Source: an uncultured Micrococcales bacterium (lineage in GTDB: Bacteria > Actinomycetota > Actinomycetes > Actinomycetales > Microbacteriaceae). Taken from it: a DNA stretch of 64,000 bases. Under the pieces are notes generated by a model, which did not search any database, was not told the DNA's origin, and worked only from the letters and a program-made list of their open reading frames with translations. Position numbers and translations under genes: made by a program. The stretch covers positions 1 through 64,000 of the forward strand of contig CAIVWH010000024.1 of NCBI GenBank assembly GCA_903909605.1. Direction: 5' to 3'. Position 1 is the stretch's first letter. The number at the start of each line of letters is the position of its first letter. Below are positions 8,809 through 16,460 of this stretch, piece by piece.

Positions 8809-10260
8809 GTTAGGCAGCACCTTGAGAGTTTTAAGAGTCGGGTCGGCGACGAACTTAATCATGACTCCCATATCTCTGGCCTCGAGCAGCGCACCAAGCG
8901 CGGCCTCTGTGATGCGTTCGCCGGGGCTGAGCACCGGCACACCCGGTGGGTACGGGCAAATCATTTCGGCACTGACTCGGCCAACTGCATCCTTGGCTTC
9001 GACAACCTCATAGTCGCTGAAGAACGCCTCGCGCGGAGTGACCACAACGTCTGGCTCGATTGAGAACGCAGGCAGAATCTTGATTGGGCGGGGAGTGCCG
9101 CGATGTACATCGACAGACTTGATGATTCGCGCAATCAGATCGTCAATGCGGTCTGGTGTGTCGGCAAAGGTGATCATCGGAATCACTATGTCGCGATTGG
9201 CCATCTCGACATCGATATTCGCAGCGAGCAGGTCTGCCTCGACGCGATTGCCATCTGCGCCGCAGCTCGAAAGCAGAATCACGAGCTTGAGCGGGTCGAT
9301 GTATTCACCGTCGATGACGTCGATGCCGGCTGCCCGCAAAGTTGCGCGACCCTTTTCGGTTGCGTCAATCACCGGGTCGATGAGTTCGAAGCCGTGCCGC
9401 TCAAGCAAAGCGCGAGCAGCGTCAATAGAGGCAAGGATGCGTCCACTCATCGAAGTGGTCTGAGTCGAGTCGAACATCTTGTTAAAGCGCGCCAAGTCGA
9501 CATACTGCGAATTGACCAACACGAAACTCGCTTGCGAATAGCTTGGCAAGGTCTTGTGAGCACTGGTTACAACGATGTCTGCACCTTCGGCCAATGGGTG
9601 ATTCGGCAGCTCCGGGTGAAAACCGTAGTGCGCAGCCCAGGCGGCATCGACGACCAGCGGAATTCCGTATTCGTGAGTCACCTTGGCCAGGCGCGGAATG
9701 TTCGACATTGTGCCGACGTAGCTCGGCTCGCCAATCAGCACGGCCTTGGCATCTGGGTGCTTGGCGAGGGTCTCGGCAAGGCGGCTCGACGGCAGGTACT
9801 CTGGCAGGCCGGTGGCTGGGTTGATCTCCGGGCGAATCCAAATCGGGATGACTCCGGCATAAACCATGCCGACCAGCACCGATTTGTGCAGGGTGCGCGA
9901 CACGATGACTTTGTCCCCCGGGCCGGCAACCGCCATCACGGCAGCGTGGTTCGAGCCTGATGACCCATTTACGCCGAAGCGGCACAGGTCTGCGCCCCAC
10001 AGGTTTGCGGCAAGCGCCTCGGCCTCAAGAATCAGGCTCGGCGAAATGCGGTGCGGGTGGTTGCCCGGCAGAACGGGAATGTCGCCATCCACGACGCTAC
10101 CGGTGAGGTCGTTGCGGCCCTTGTGGCCGGGAATCTGGAAGGGCGACCTGTCGGTCTCCATGTCACGAATCCATGCGTCTAATAGAGGTGCGCTGTTGCG
10201 CAGACCCATTGGGTCTTTAGTGTCTAGAAGTGTGGCTGCGCCAAACGCACGCTGTGACAA
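8806..10260 (-). CDS. Orn/Lys/Arg decarboxylase family protein (short, PLP-dependent)
   Basis: 484 residues, the length of the short Gram-positive arginine/lysine decarboxylases (SpeA/Cad type) that lack the N-terminal wing domain. Substrate-cofactor motifs are FQIPGHKGR near 42 and SAHKTLPSYSQ, with Schiff-base lysine K236. The C-terminal PYPPGVPVLSPGE is also typical. It would remove the carboxyl group from a basic amino acid for polyamine synthesis or acid tolerance; which amino acid is not clear. The TTG at 10260 is preferred because GAAAGG stands 9 nt upstream; the ATG at 10209 has no such site. Transcription probably starts from TAGGCT at 10294-10299. Confidence 0.88.
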   Translation of the reverse strand: MSQRAFGAATLLDTKDPMGLRNSAPLLDAWIRDMETDRSPFQIPGHKGRNDLTGSVVDGDIPVLPGNHPHRISPSLILEAEALAANLWGADLCRFGVNGSSGSNHAAVMAVAGPGDKVIVSRTLHKSVLVGMVYAGVIPIWIRPEINPATGLPEYLPSSRLAETLAKHPDAKAVLIGEPSYVGTMSNIPRLAKVTHEYGIPLVVDAAWAAHYGFHPELPNHPLAEGADIVVTSAHKTLPSYSQASFVLVNSQYVDLARFNKMFDSTQTTSMSGRILASIDAARALLERHGFELIDPVIDATEKGRATLRAAGIDVIDGEYIDPLKLVILLSSCGADGNRVEADLLAANIDVEMANRDIVIPMITFADTPDRIDDLIARIIKSVDVHRGTPRPIKILPAFSIEPDVVVTPREAFFSDYEVVEAKDAVGRVSAEMICPYPPGVPVLSPGERITEAALGALLEARDMGVMIKFVADPTLKTLKVLPN

Positions 10261-10301
10261 TATCCCGACCTTTCAAAGACTCTGAACCTGTAAAGCCTAC
10301 G

Positions 10302-10331
10302 AAAAAAGGGCTGGCAAGCGCCAGCCCTTTT
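10302..10331 (-). terminator. Intrinsic terminator of the rplK-rplA operon
   Basis: Arms GGGCTGGC (10308-10315) and GCCAGCCC (10320-10327) enclose a 4-nt loop. On the minus strand the hairpin is followed by TTTTTT. It lies 17 bp after the L1 stop. Flanking A and T runs could let it act in both directions. Confidence 0.9.
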
Positions 10332-10347
10332 CCCTTAACTCTTTGGT

Positions 10348-11049
10348 TTAGAACTCAACCTTGGTCACGTTGGTGTCCAGTGGAATGCCAGGACCGAAAG
10401 TGGTCGAGACGGCACCCTTGATCAGGTAGCGACCCTTCGAGCTCGAAGGCTTCAAACGAAGGATTTCGTCGAGAGCTGCCTCGAGGTTCTGGCCGAGCTG
10501 TTCCTTGGTGAACGAAGCCTTGCCAATGATGAAGTGCAGGTTCGACTGCTTGTCGACGCGGAACTCGATCTTTCCACCCTTGATGTCAGTGACAGCCTTG
10601 GCCACGTCTGGGGTTACGGTTCCGGTCTTAGGGTTTGGCATCAGGTTACGAGGACCAAGGACCTTACCCAAACGACCAACCTTGCCCATGAGCTCAGGGG
10701 TCGAAACGGCCGAGTCGAAGTCGGTCCAGCCAGCGGCTACCTTCTCGATGAGCTCGTCGCCGCCAACCTCTTCGGCTCCGGCTGCGCGAGCAGCGTCTGC
10801 AGCGGCACCTGTTGCAAACACGATCACGCGAGCGGTCTTACCAGTTCCGGCAGGAAGCGATACGGTTCCGCGGATCATCTGGTCGGCCTTGCGAGGGTCA
10901 ACGCCGAGCTTGAATGCAACCTCGATGGTCGAGTCAAACTTCTTCGAGCCAGTCTCACGAACGAGAGTTACGGCTTCGGCTGGGGTGTAAAGCTTGCCCT
11001 CTTTGATTAGGGCAGCTGCGGCCTGGTAGGCCTTTGAGCGCTTTGGCAT
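10348..11049 (-). CDS. rplA: 50S ribosomal protein L1
   Basis: 233 residues, the normal L1 length. It begins MPKRSKAYQ and includes the L1 signature region around [16 protein letters not shown] (residues ~128-143). L1 forms the mobile stalk near the ribosomal E site and in many bacteria represses its own rplK-rplA mRNA. It is the last gene of nusG-rplK-rplA, 92 bp after L11. GGAAAAACAG precedes the ATG. Confidence 0.98.
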   Translation of the reverse strand: MPKRSKAYQAAAALIKEGKLYTPAEAVTLVRETGSKKFDSTIEVAFKLGVDPRKADQMIRGTVSLPAGTGKTARVIVFATGAAADAARAAGAEEVGGDELIEKVAAGWTDFDSAVSTPELMGKVGRLGKVLGPRNLMPNPKTGTVTPDVAKAVTDIKGGKIEFRVDKQSNLHFIIGKASFTKEQLGQNLEAALDEILRLKPSSSKGRYLIKGAVSTTFGPGIPLDTNVTKVEF

Positions 11050-11141
11050 CTGTTTTTCCTTTTTCTTATTTGGTCACAGTTGTGGTTTGGCAGATCGCGC
11101 GCGATCCTCCCACGACTTTCTTTTTACTTCGGATGACGCGA

Positions 11142-11573
11142 TTAAGCGTCGACGGTGATTCCCATACTGCGAGCGGTGCCAGCAATGATCTTTGCTGCTG
11201 CATCCACGTCGTTTGCATTGAGGTCACTCATCTTCTGCTCTGCAATCTTGTACAGGGCATCCTTCGAGAGGTGTGCAACCTTCACGGTGTGTGGGGTTGA
11301 CGAACCCTTTGGTACTCCAGCAGCCTTCTTGATCAGCTCTGCAGCAGGCGGGGTCTTCAATACGAAGGTGAATGAACGGTCTTCGTAGACGGTGATTTCA
11401 ACCGGAACTACGTTGCCCTTCTGGTCTGCGGTTGCGTTGTTGTACGCAGTGCAGAACTCCATGATGTTTACACCGTGCTGACCGAGCGCAGGTCCGATTG
11501 GTGGTGCTGGGTTAGCAGCGCCCGCCTGGATCTGAAGCTTGATCATGCCAGTGATCTTTTTCTTCGGTGCCAT
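11142..11573 (-). CDS. rplK: 50S ribosomal protein L11
   Basis: 143 residues, standard length. The N-terminal proline-rich segment ([20 protein letters not shown]) and the C-terminal rRNA-binding GTARSMGI are present. L11 is part of the GTPase-associated centre and is needed for stringent-response signalling through RelA-type enzymes. A good AAAGGA site precedes the ATG. It lies between nusG and rplA, the conserved bacterial order. Confidence 0.98.
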   Translation of the reverse strand: MAPKKKITGMIKLQIQAGAANPAPPIGPALGQHGVNIMEFCTAYNNATADQKGNVVPVEITVYEDRSFTFVLKTPPAAELIKKAAGVPKGSSTPHTVKVAHLSKDALYKIAEQKMSDLNANDVDAAAKIIAGTARSMGITVDA

Positions 11574-11620
11574 TTTGTTTATTCCTTTTTGTTGTTGTGG
11601 AACTCTTTGCTAATCGCTGA

Positions 11621-12466
11621 TTAGTTCAGCGCGCCTACCTGCTCGAAGCCGAGCTCGACCGGAGTCTCACGCTCGAACAGCGAAACGAGAACGGTTAGCT
11701 TGCCGCTCTCAGGCTTGATTTCCGAAATGGTTCCAGGCAGACCTGCGAACGAACCATCCTTGATCATGATGCTTTCGCCAACCTTGTAGTCGACGTTGAT
11801 TGGCAGAGACTTGCCCTTGCCGCCCTTGACCACGCCGGTGGCGCGTCCAGGAGTCTTGACGATCTCTTCCTTCGGCAAGCGCTCTTCGTACTTGGCCTTC
11901 TTGAGCATCTCCCACGCTTCGCCTGGGCGCAACGGGGTTGGGTTCTGCGAGTCGCCTACGAAGCCGGTAACCGCTGGGGTGTGGCGAACCAGGTCGCCCG
12001 AGTGCTCGTTGAGTTCCATGCGAACCCAGACATAGCCAGGGATCATGACCTTCTTGGTGAGCTTGCGCTCGCCGTTCTTAACTTCGATGGTCTCTTCGAT
12101 TGGCACAACGATTTCGAAAACGTCGTCGCCGCCTTCGAGCAGCTGTGCACGGTTTTCGATGTTCTGCTTTACGCGCTTCTCGTAGCCAGCGTATGAGTGA
12201 ACGACATACCACTTGCCGGCAAGACCACGGAATTCGCTCTTGAACTGCGCGTAGACATCCTCATCAACTTCTTCGGCTGCGGCCTGGGTTGCAACTTCGG
12301 TGTCTTCAACGATTGAGATCGCTGCCTCTTCGGCACTGAGCTCTACGGTCTCTTCGGCTTCGCGGGCTTCCTCAACTGCGTCGAGGTACTCGTGCTGCGA
12401 CTGCGCCGCCGCCTCGTGGTCGGCCGAAAGCAATTCGTCTAACGCTTCGCGCTCGATATCACTCAT
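11621..12466 (-). CDS. nusG: Transcription termination/antitermination factor NusG
   Basis: 281 residues. The NGN domain ([17 protein letters not shown], from about 86) and the C-terminal KOW domain ([18 protein letters not shown], about 225-281) are both clear. Residues 1-80 form a very acidic Glu/Ala-rich extension absent from E. coli NusG (181 aa) but similar to extensions in other actinobacteria. NusG binds RNA polymerase and affects pausing, Rho action and coupling to ribosomes. The start follows AGGAAATAGCA. It is downstream of secE by 29 bp. Confidence 0.97.
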   Translation of the reverse strand: MSDIEREALDELLSADHEAAAQSQHEYLDAVEEAREAEETVELSAEEAAISIVEDTEVATQAAAEEVDEDVYAQFKSEFRGLAGKWYVVHSYAGYEKRVKQNIENRAQLLEGGDDVFEIVVPIEETIEVKNGERKLTKKVMIPGYVWVRMELNEHSGDLVRHTPAVTGFVGDSQNPTPLRPGEAWEMLKKAKYEERLPKEEIVKTPGRATGVVKGGKGKSLPINVDYKVGESIMIKDGSFAGLPGTISEIKPESGKLTVLVSLFERETPVELGFEQVGALN

Positions 12467-12495
12467 TGCTATTTCCTATCGATCAAAAACTTGAA

Positions 12496-12765
12496 TTATT
12501 TGCCTGGGGTGAAAACCCACTGGACGCCCGTGTAGAACAGCCAGTCGAGAAAACCGATTAGTGCCATCACGACAACTACGAATGCAAGCACCACACCGGT
12601 GTAGTTGCGAAGTTCAGCCCAAGTTGGTCGGGTGACCTTGCGCAACTCGATAACTACCTGCTTGAAAAACAGGGATACGCGAGCGATCGGACCGCGCTTA
12701 GCGGCCTTGTCAGCTTTAGCCTGTTCGACGACATCTTCCGATACCGTTTCGAATTCGTCAGCCAT
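12496..12765 (-). CDS. secE: Preprotein translocase subunit SecE
   Basis: 89 residues from ATG 12765, single-helix type. A cytosolic acidic/basic N-terminus is followed by the conserved VVIELRKVTRPTWAE hinge and one membrane segment (about 57-80). SecE clamps SecY in the Sec translocon. The ATG at 12765 is preferred over the one at 12771 because GAAGGA then sits 5 nt upstream instead of overlapping the start. tRNA-Trp ends just upstream, the usual actinobacterial arrangement. Confidence 0.95.
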   Translation of the reverse strand: MADEFETVSEDVVEQAKADKAAKRGPIARVSLFFKQVVIELRKVTRPTWAELRNYTGVVLAFVVVVMALIGFLDWLFYTGVQWVFTPGK

Positions 12766-12799
12766 GTGCATCCTTCGTACGTTGTTGATGAACTACTCG

Positions 12800-12872
12800 C
12801 AGGGCAGACAGGACTCGAACCTGCAACTTGCGGTTTTGGAGACCGCTGCTCTACCAATTGAACTACTGCCCT
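12800..12872 (-). tRNA. tRNA-Trp (CCA anticodon)
   Basis: 73 nt. The acceptor stem is AGGGCAG/CTGCCCT with discriminator G. The anticodon stem GCGGT/ACCGC carries loop CTCCAAA (anticodon CCA). The T-arm is normal and CCA is not encoded. It stands directly before secE. Confidence 0.96.
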
Positions 12873-13022
12873 TTGCGGGTCTAACAGTCGCCGGCCGCAA
12901 CGGAAACAGACACACTTCTAGATTGAAATCTAAGGTGGGATTTTGCCAAATTAGGCTGCCGGAGTTGTCAAACTCACTTCGTAAAGTCTAGGTTGCCAAG
13001 CCCCATAAGGCAACCTCGGATG

Positions 13023-13059
13023 CCCAGCCCGCCCTTTTCCCGAGCGGGTTCCGGCTGGG
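13023..13059. promoter_or_regulatory. Inverted repeat directly upstream of the aminotransferase -10
   Basis: Arms CCCAGCC (13023-13029) and GGCTGGG (13053-13059) flank a GC-rich centre. The right arm abuts the TAGGCT hexamer at 13060, so it covers the -35 region. It could be an operator or a hairpin. No transcription unit that it would terminate is visible. Confidence 0.4.
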
Positions 13060-13065
13060 TAGGCT
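13060..13065 (+). promoter_or_regulatory. Leaderless -10 (TAGGCT) for the aminotransferase gene
   Basis: TAGGCT, 7 nt, then ATG at 13073, with no Shine-Dalgarno. Confidence 0.55.
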
Positions 13066-13072
13066 TGAGTCC

Positions 13073-14272
13073 ATGACCGAATTCCCTCGAATCTCAAAGC
13101 GAATCGCTGCCATTGCCGAGTCGGCAACCCTGAAAGTGGATGCCAAGGCAAAGGCCCTTCAGGCAGCCGGTCGCCCGGTGATCTCATACGCAGCCGGCGA
13201 ACCAGACTTCGCCACCCCGGCTCACATCGTCGAGGCCGCAGTCAAGGCCGTTCAAGACCCTAAGAATCACCGCTATACCCCGGCAATCGGCCTGCCAGAC
13301 CTGCGCGAGGCCATTGCCCACAAGACCAAGGTCGATTCGGGCACCGAAATCAGCGCCGCCCAGGTGGTTGTCACCAACGGCGGCAAGCAGGCGGTTTACC
13401 AGGCTTTTGCGACCATCGTCGACCCGGGCGACGAGGTTTTGATGCCAACCCCGTTCTGGACAACCTATCCCGAGGCAATTCGCCTTGCCGGCGGCGTGCC
13501 GGTCGAGGTTTTTGCCGGGGCCGACCAGAACTACCTGGTCACTGTCGAGCAACTCGAGGCCGCCCGAGGCCCGCGCAGCAAGGTTTTGCTGTTCGTCAGC
13601 CCGTCTAACCCAACCGGAGCCGTCTACAGCCCCGAGCAGACCGAGGCGATCGGCCGCTGGGCATACGAAAACGGCCTGTGGGTCATCACCGACGAGATCT
13701 ACCAAAACCTCACCTACGACGGCATCAAGGCCACCTCGATCACCGAGGCAGTGCCCGAGCTCATCGACCGCACCATCATGGTCAACGGCGTTGCGAAGAG
13801 TTACGCCATGACCGGTTGGCGACTCGGCTGGATGGCCGGCCCACTCGACGCCATGAAAGCTGCGGGCAACCTGCAGTCGCACCTGACCTCGAACGTCTCG
13901 AACATTTCGCAGCGCGCTGCAATCGCCGCCCTCACCGGCCCGCAAGACGAAGTTCTCGCAATGCGCGAGGCCTTCGACCGTCGACGCAAATTGGCGGTTA
14001 GCGAGCTCAACAAGATTGAGGGATGGCTCGCGCCAACTCCGCAGGGTGCGTTCTATGTCTACTCAGACGTGAGCGAACTTCTCGGTCGCAACTGGGGTGG
14101 CACACAAATCAACACCTCGCTCGAACTGTGTGACTACATCCTCGATGCCGCAGAGGTTGCTCTCGTGCCAGGTGAAGCTTTCGGCCCAAGTGGTTACGTG
14201 CGACTTTCGTATGCTTTGGGCGATGCTCAACTGCTCGAGGGAATTCAGCGCCTTCAAAAACTCTTCGGCTAG
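13073..14272 (+). CDS. Class I pyridoxal-phosphate aminotransferase (aspartate aminotransferase-like)
   Basis: 399 residues, subgroup I-beta/gamma length. Motifs are [12 protein letters not shown] (~183), the [11 protein letters not shown] cofactor loop, and K242 in [14 protein letters not shown] as the Schiff-base lysine. It probably moves amino groups between aspartate or similar amino acids and 2-oxoglutarate in the cytosol. This location, next to the secE-nusG cluster and murB, is usual for the aspartate aminotransferase of actinobacteria. The 200 bp between the tRNA-Trp gene and this one contain only promoter-type sequence. Confidence 0.92.
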   Translation: MTEFPRISKRIAAIAESATLKVDAKAKALQAAGRPVISYAAGEPDFATPAHIVEAAVKAVQDPKNHRYTPAIGLPDLREAIAHKTKVDSGTEISAAQVVVTNGGKQAVYQAFATIVDPGDEVLMPTPFWTTYPEAIRLAGGVPVEVFAGADQNYLVTVEQLEAARGPRSKVLLFVSPSNPTGAVYSPEQTEAIGRWAYENGLWVITDEIYQNLTYDGIKATSITEAVPELIDRTIMVNGVAKSYAMTGWRLGWMAGPLDAMKAAGNLQSHLTSNVSNISQRAAIAALTGPQDEVLAMREAFDRRRKLAVSELNKIEGWLAPTPQGAFYVYSDVSELLGRNWGGTQINTSLELCDYILDAAEVALVPGEAFGPSGYVRLSYALGDAQLLEGIQRLQKLFG

Positions 14273-14298
14273 TTCGAAACGCGCCAGCCGGCACGCAA

Positions 14299-15267
14299 TC
14301 AAAAACCTACGAAGCTCGGTTCTGGTACCAGGTTGATGCCGAAGGTTGCAGCTACTCGTTCTTGAATGAATCGCGCGAGTTCGCCAATCTGCGCTGCGGT
14401 TGCTCCACCGCGATTAGTGATTGCAAGTGCGTGCTTGTTTGAAACCGCAGCCTTGGCTGCGCCAAGCGCGAGCCCCTTGGTAATTCCCGAATGCTCGATT
14501 AGCCAAGCCGCCGAAAGCTTCACCCGATCGCCGTCTTCATCGACATGCCAGCGCGGCGCATCCTCGGGAAGAGTGCGCGCAAAGGTCGCCGTGACGATTG
14601 GGTTCGTGAAGAACGAGCCGCACGAGTGTGTGTCGAGGTCATCTTCGGAAAGCACCATGCCTTTGCTTGCGCGCAGATCGAGAACCTCATCGCGCCGGCG
14701 ATTCAGCAGCTCGCCGCTTGCCGCCGGCAGGTCGACAAGCATTTGCAACTCGACCCAGGTGATAACCCCAACCTTGCCCCGCTTGAAAATACTGTCGCGA
14801 TAGCCGAAGGCGCAGTCCGCCTTCTCAAGAATCTGCACCTCGCCACTGAGGTAGTCGAGAAACTCGCAGCGCACAAAAACATCCGCCAGCTCGGTTCCGT
14901 ATGCCCCGATGTTCTGCACCGGTGCCGCGCCAACAGTGCCGGGTATGCCCGACAGCGACTCGAGCCCGCCGAGGTGGTGATCGACCGTGTAGCGCACCAG
15001 GTCATCCCAGTTTTCGCCGGCCTGCACGCGAATCGAACCGTGACCGGTTTTTTCGATGCCTTTGTTTGCCACTCGGATGATGTGCAGATTGCTGACTTCG
15101 TCTGCGATCACGACGTTGCTGCCACCACCGAGAACAAACCACTCTTCGCCACTTGCCCAGATGCGCTGGCACTCATCGATGATCGCATCGCGGGTGAACA
15201 CCTCGGTGAGCGAGGCAGGTGTGCCACCGACTCGAATCGTGGTTAGTTCACTCAGCGGTTTGGTCAT
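14299..15267 (-). CDS. murB: UDP-N-acetylenolpyruvoylglucosamine reductase
   Basis: 322 residues. FAD-binding segments are VLGGGSNVVIAD (~45) and GAAPVQNIGAYG (~112). The catalytic region SCGSFFTNP supplies the serine proton donor, and the C-terminal motif is SNKHALAITNRGGA. MurB reduces UDP-GlcNAc-enolpyruvate to UDP-MurNAc, the second committed step of peptidoglycan synthesis. It follows the MaoC genes by 24 bp and is probably read from their promoter. It is convergent with the aminotransferase with 26 bp between the stops and no clear terminator. Confidence 0.95.
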   Translation of the reverse strand: MTKPLSELTTIRVGGTPASLTEVFTRDAIIDECQRIWASGEEWFVLGGGSNVVIADEVSNLHIIRVANKGIEKTGHGSIRVQAGENWDDLVRYTVDHHLGGLESLSGIPGTVGAAPVQNIGAYGTELADVFVRCEFLDYLSGEVQILEKADCAFGYRDSIFKRGKVGVITWVELQMLVDLPAASGELLNRRRDEVLDLRASKGMVLSEDDLDTHSCGSFFTNPIVTATFARTLPEDAPRWHVDEDGDRVKLSAAWLIEHSGITKGLALGAAKAAVSNKHALAITNRGGATAAQIGELARFIQERVAATFGINLVPEPSFVGF

Positions 15268-15291
15268 CGTCGTGCCTGCATCCCTCGGCCG

Positions 15292-15714
15292 CTAAATGCG
15301 AACCCGAGCCTGAGCCTTGCCTAGAACCGCCGTGTCGGCAAATGTTGCAGTGATGTCGACTCGAACCACAGAGTTGTCTGCATCGACCTCGCCGATCTTG
15401 CCGCTGACCACAAGCACAGCGCCCTCGACTGCGTCGACAACCACAGGCTTGGTGAAGCGAACTCCGTAGTCGAGAATGCGACCGGGGTCGCCAATCCAAT
15501 CGACAACCAGCTGCACCGACACGCCCATGGTGAGCATGCCGTGCGCGAGCACGCCAGGTAGCCCAACCGAAACTGCGAAGTCGTCGCGATAGTGAATCGG
15601 ATTGAAATCACCCGATGCTCCTGCGTAGCGAACCAGCGAGTCGCGGGTGAGCAAAAATTCGGTCGAACCGATTGTCTGACCAACCTCAAGCGAGGCTAGG
15701 TTGATGTGAGTCAT
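15292..15714 (-). CDS. MaoC-like (R)-specific hydratase/dehydratase, HadB-like
   Basis: 140 residues, single hot-dog fold. The hydratase-2 signature GASGDFNPIHYRD supplies the catalytic Asp/His pair at about 34-39. Start ATG 15714 overlaps the stop of the upstream gene (ATGA). It aligns in type and location with mycobacterial HadB, which with HadA or HadC dehydrates hydroxyacyl-ACP in FAS-II. Microbacteriaceae make no mycolic acids, so the substrate here is unknown (inference). An in-frame start at 15756 is unlikely because it lies inside the partner gene. Confidence 0.88.
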   Translation of the reverse strand: MTHINLASLEVGQTIGSTEFLLTRDSLVRYAGASGDFNPIHYRDDFAVSVGLPGVLAHGMLTMGVSVQLVVDWIGDPGRILDYGVRFTKPVVVDAVEGAVLVVSGKIGEVDADNSVVRVDITATFADTAVLGKAQARVRI

Positions 15715-16157
15715 TCGTCGCCACCTCGAACTACGAGTGTCGAGATTGCGGTGCAAACCAATTCTTTGCGTGCATCGTGAATCTTGGTTTCAAAAGTCAC
15801 CATCGCGTGCGCACCGAGCGCCTTCACGCTAGCCACGGTTAGCGTGCTGGTCAGCTCGTCGCCGGCCACGATTGGTCGAGTGTGAACAAAGCGCTGGTCG
15901 CCGTGAACGACGCGCGAAAAATCGATGTCCGCATCCTTGTCGGCAAGCACCGTGGCCAAGCTGCGTTCTTGGATGACCACTGCGAAGGTCGGCGGCGCCA
16001 CGACGTCTGCATAGCCGGCAGCCTGAGCAGCGAACAGGTCGAGGTTGATCGGGCTGGTCGATTTGACCGCGTGGGCGAATTCGCGGATTTTCTCTCGACC
16101 GACCAGATACGGCGCGGTCTCGGGATAGGTCTTGCCCTCAACGTTTGGATTTACCAC
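15711..16157 (-). CDS. MaoC-like dehydratase partner subunit, HadA-like
   Basis: 148 residues, hot-dog fold with the N-terminal MaoC-dehydratase pattern (EKIREFAHAV, then PPTFAVVI). It lacks the catalytic D-x-N-P-x-H signature found in its partner. In the mycobacterial HadAB pair the subunit of this type supplies the acyl-chain-binding surface. It begins with GTG 16157, exactly 6 nt after a TACGCT hexamer, so a leaderless transcript covering both hydratases and perhaps murB is inferred. Confidence 0.88.
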   Translation of the reverse strand: MVNPNVEGKTYPETAPYLVGREKIREFAHAVKSTSPINLDLFAAQAAGYADVVAPPTFAVVIQERSLATVLADKDADIDFSRVVHGDQRFVHTRPIVAGDELTSTLTVASVKALGAHAMVTFETKIHDARKELVCTAISTLVVRGGDE

Positions 16158-16163
16158 GGTTCA

Positions 16164-16169
16164 AGCGTA
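16164..16169 (-). promoter_or_regulatory. Leaderless -10 (TACGCT) for the hydratase-murB operon
   Basis: On the minus strand TACGCT is 6 nt before GTG 16157, with no Shine-Dalgarno. Confidence 0.5.
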
Positions 16170-16193
16170 GGGCTGGCTCGCCGCAAGGCGGGG

Positions 16194-16221
16194 CTTAAAA
16201 AGAAAAAGGCCCGAAGGCCTT
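16194..16221 (-). terminator. Intrinsic terminator after tRNA-Met
   Basis: Minus-strand hairpin AAGGCC-TTCG-GGCCTT (16206-16221) followed by a T-rich run TTTCTTTTT. The stem is short but has a stable tetraloop. It separates the tRNA pair from the hydratase operon. Confidence 0.75.
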
Positions 16222-16235
16222 CTAGGTGAAACTGG

Positions 16236-16309
16236 TAGCTAGGGCGGGACTCGAACCCGCGACCCCACGATTATGAGTCGTGTGCTCTAACCACCTGAGC
16301 TACCCAGCC
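16236..16309 (-). tRNA. tRNA-Met (CAT anticodon, elongator type)
   Basis: 74 nt. The acceptor stem GGCTGGG/CCTAGCT (with two G-U pairs) carries discriminator A. The anticodon loop is CTCATAA (CAT). A paired 1-72 end argues for an elongator rather than an initiator tRNA. CCA is not encoded. Confidence 0.95.
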
Positions 16310-16334
16310 GGGTAAATCGATTTACACCGATCAG

Positions 16335-16406
<72 letters not shown>

Positions 16407-16430
16407 GTTAGCCAAAAAGGCAACTTCACT

Positions 16431-16460
16431 AGATTACTAGGTTTAGCCCTTGGCAGGCAA
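16431..16460 (-). promoter_or_regulatory. Promoter of the tRNA-Thr/tRNA-Met pair
   Basis: Minus strand: TTGCCT (16455-16460), 18-nt spacer, TAATCT (16431-16436), then about 24 nt to the tRNA 5' end. The -35 lies inside the 3' end of the amylase gene. Confidence 0.55.

Noticed and set aside
9103-9960. Long plus-strand open frame (285 codons)
   Set aside because: Antisense to the Orn/Lys/Arg decarboxylase, which carries the PLP-binding motif and full-length family match.
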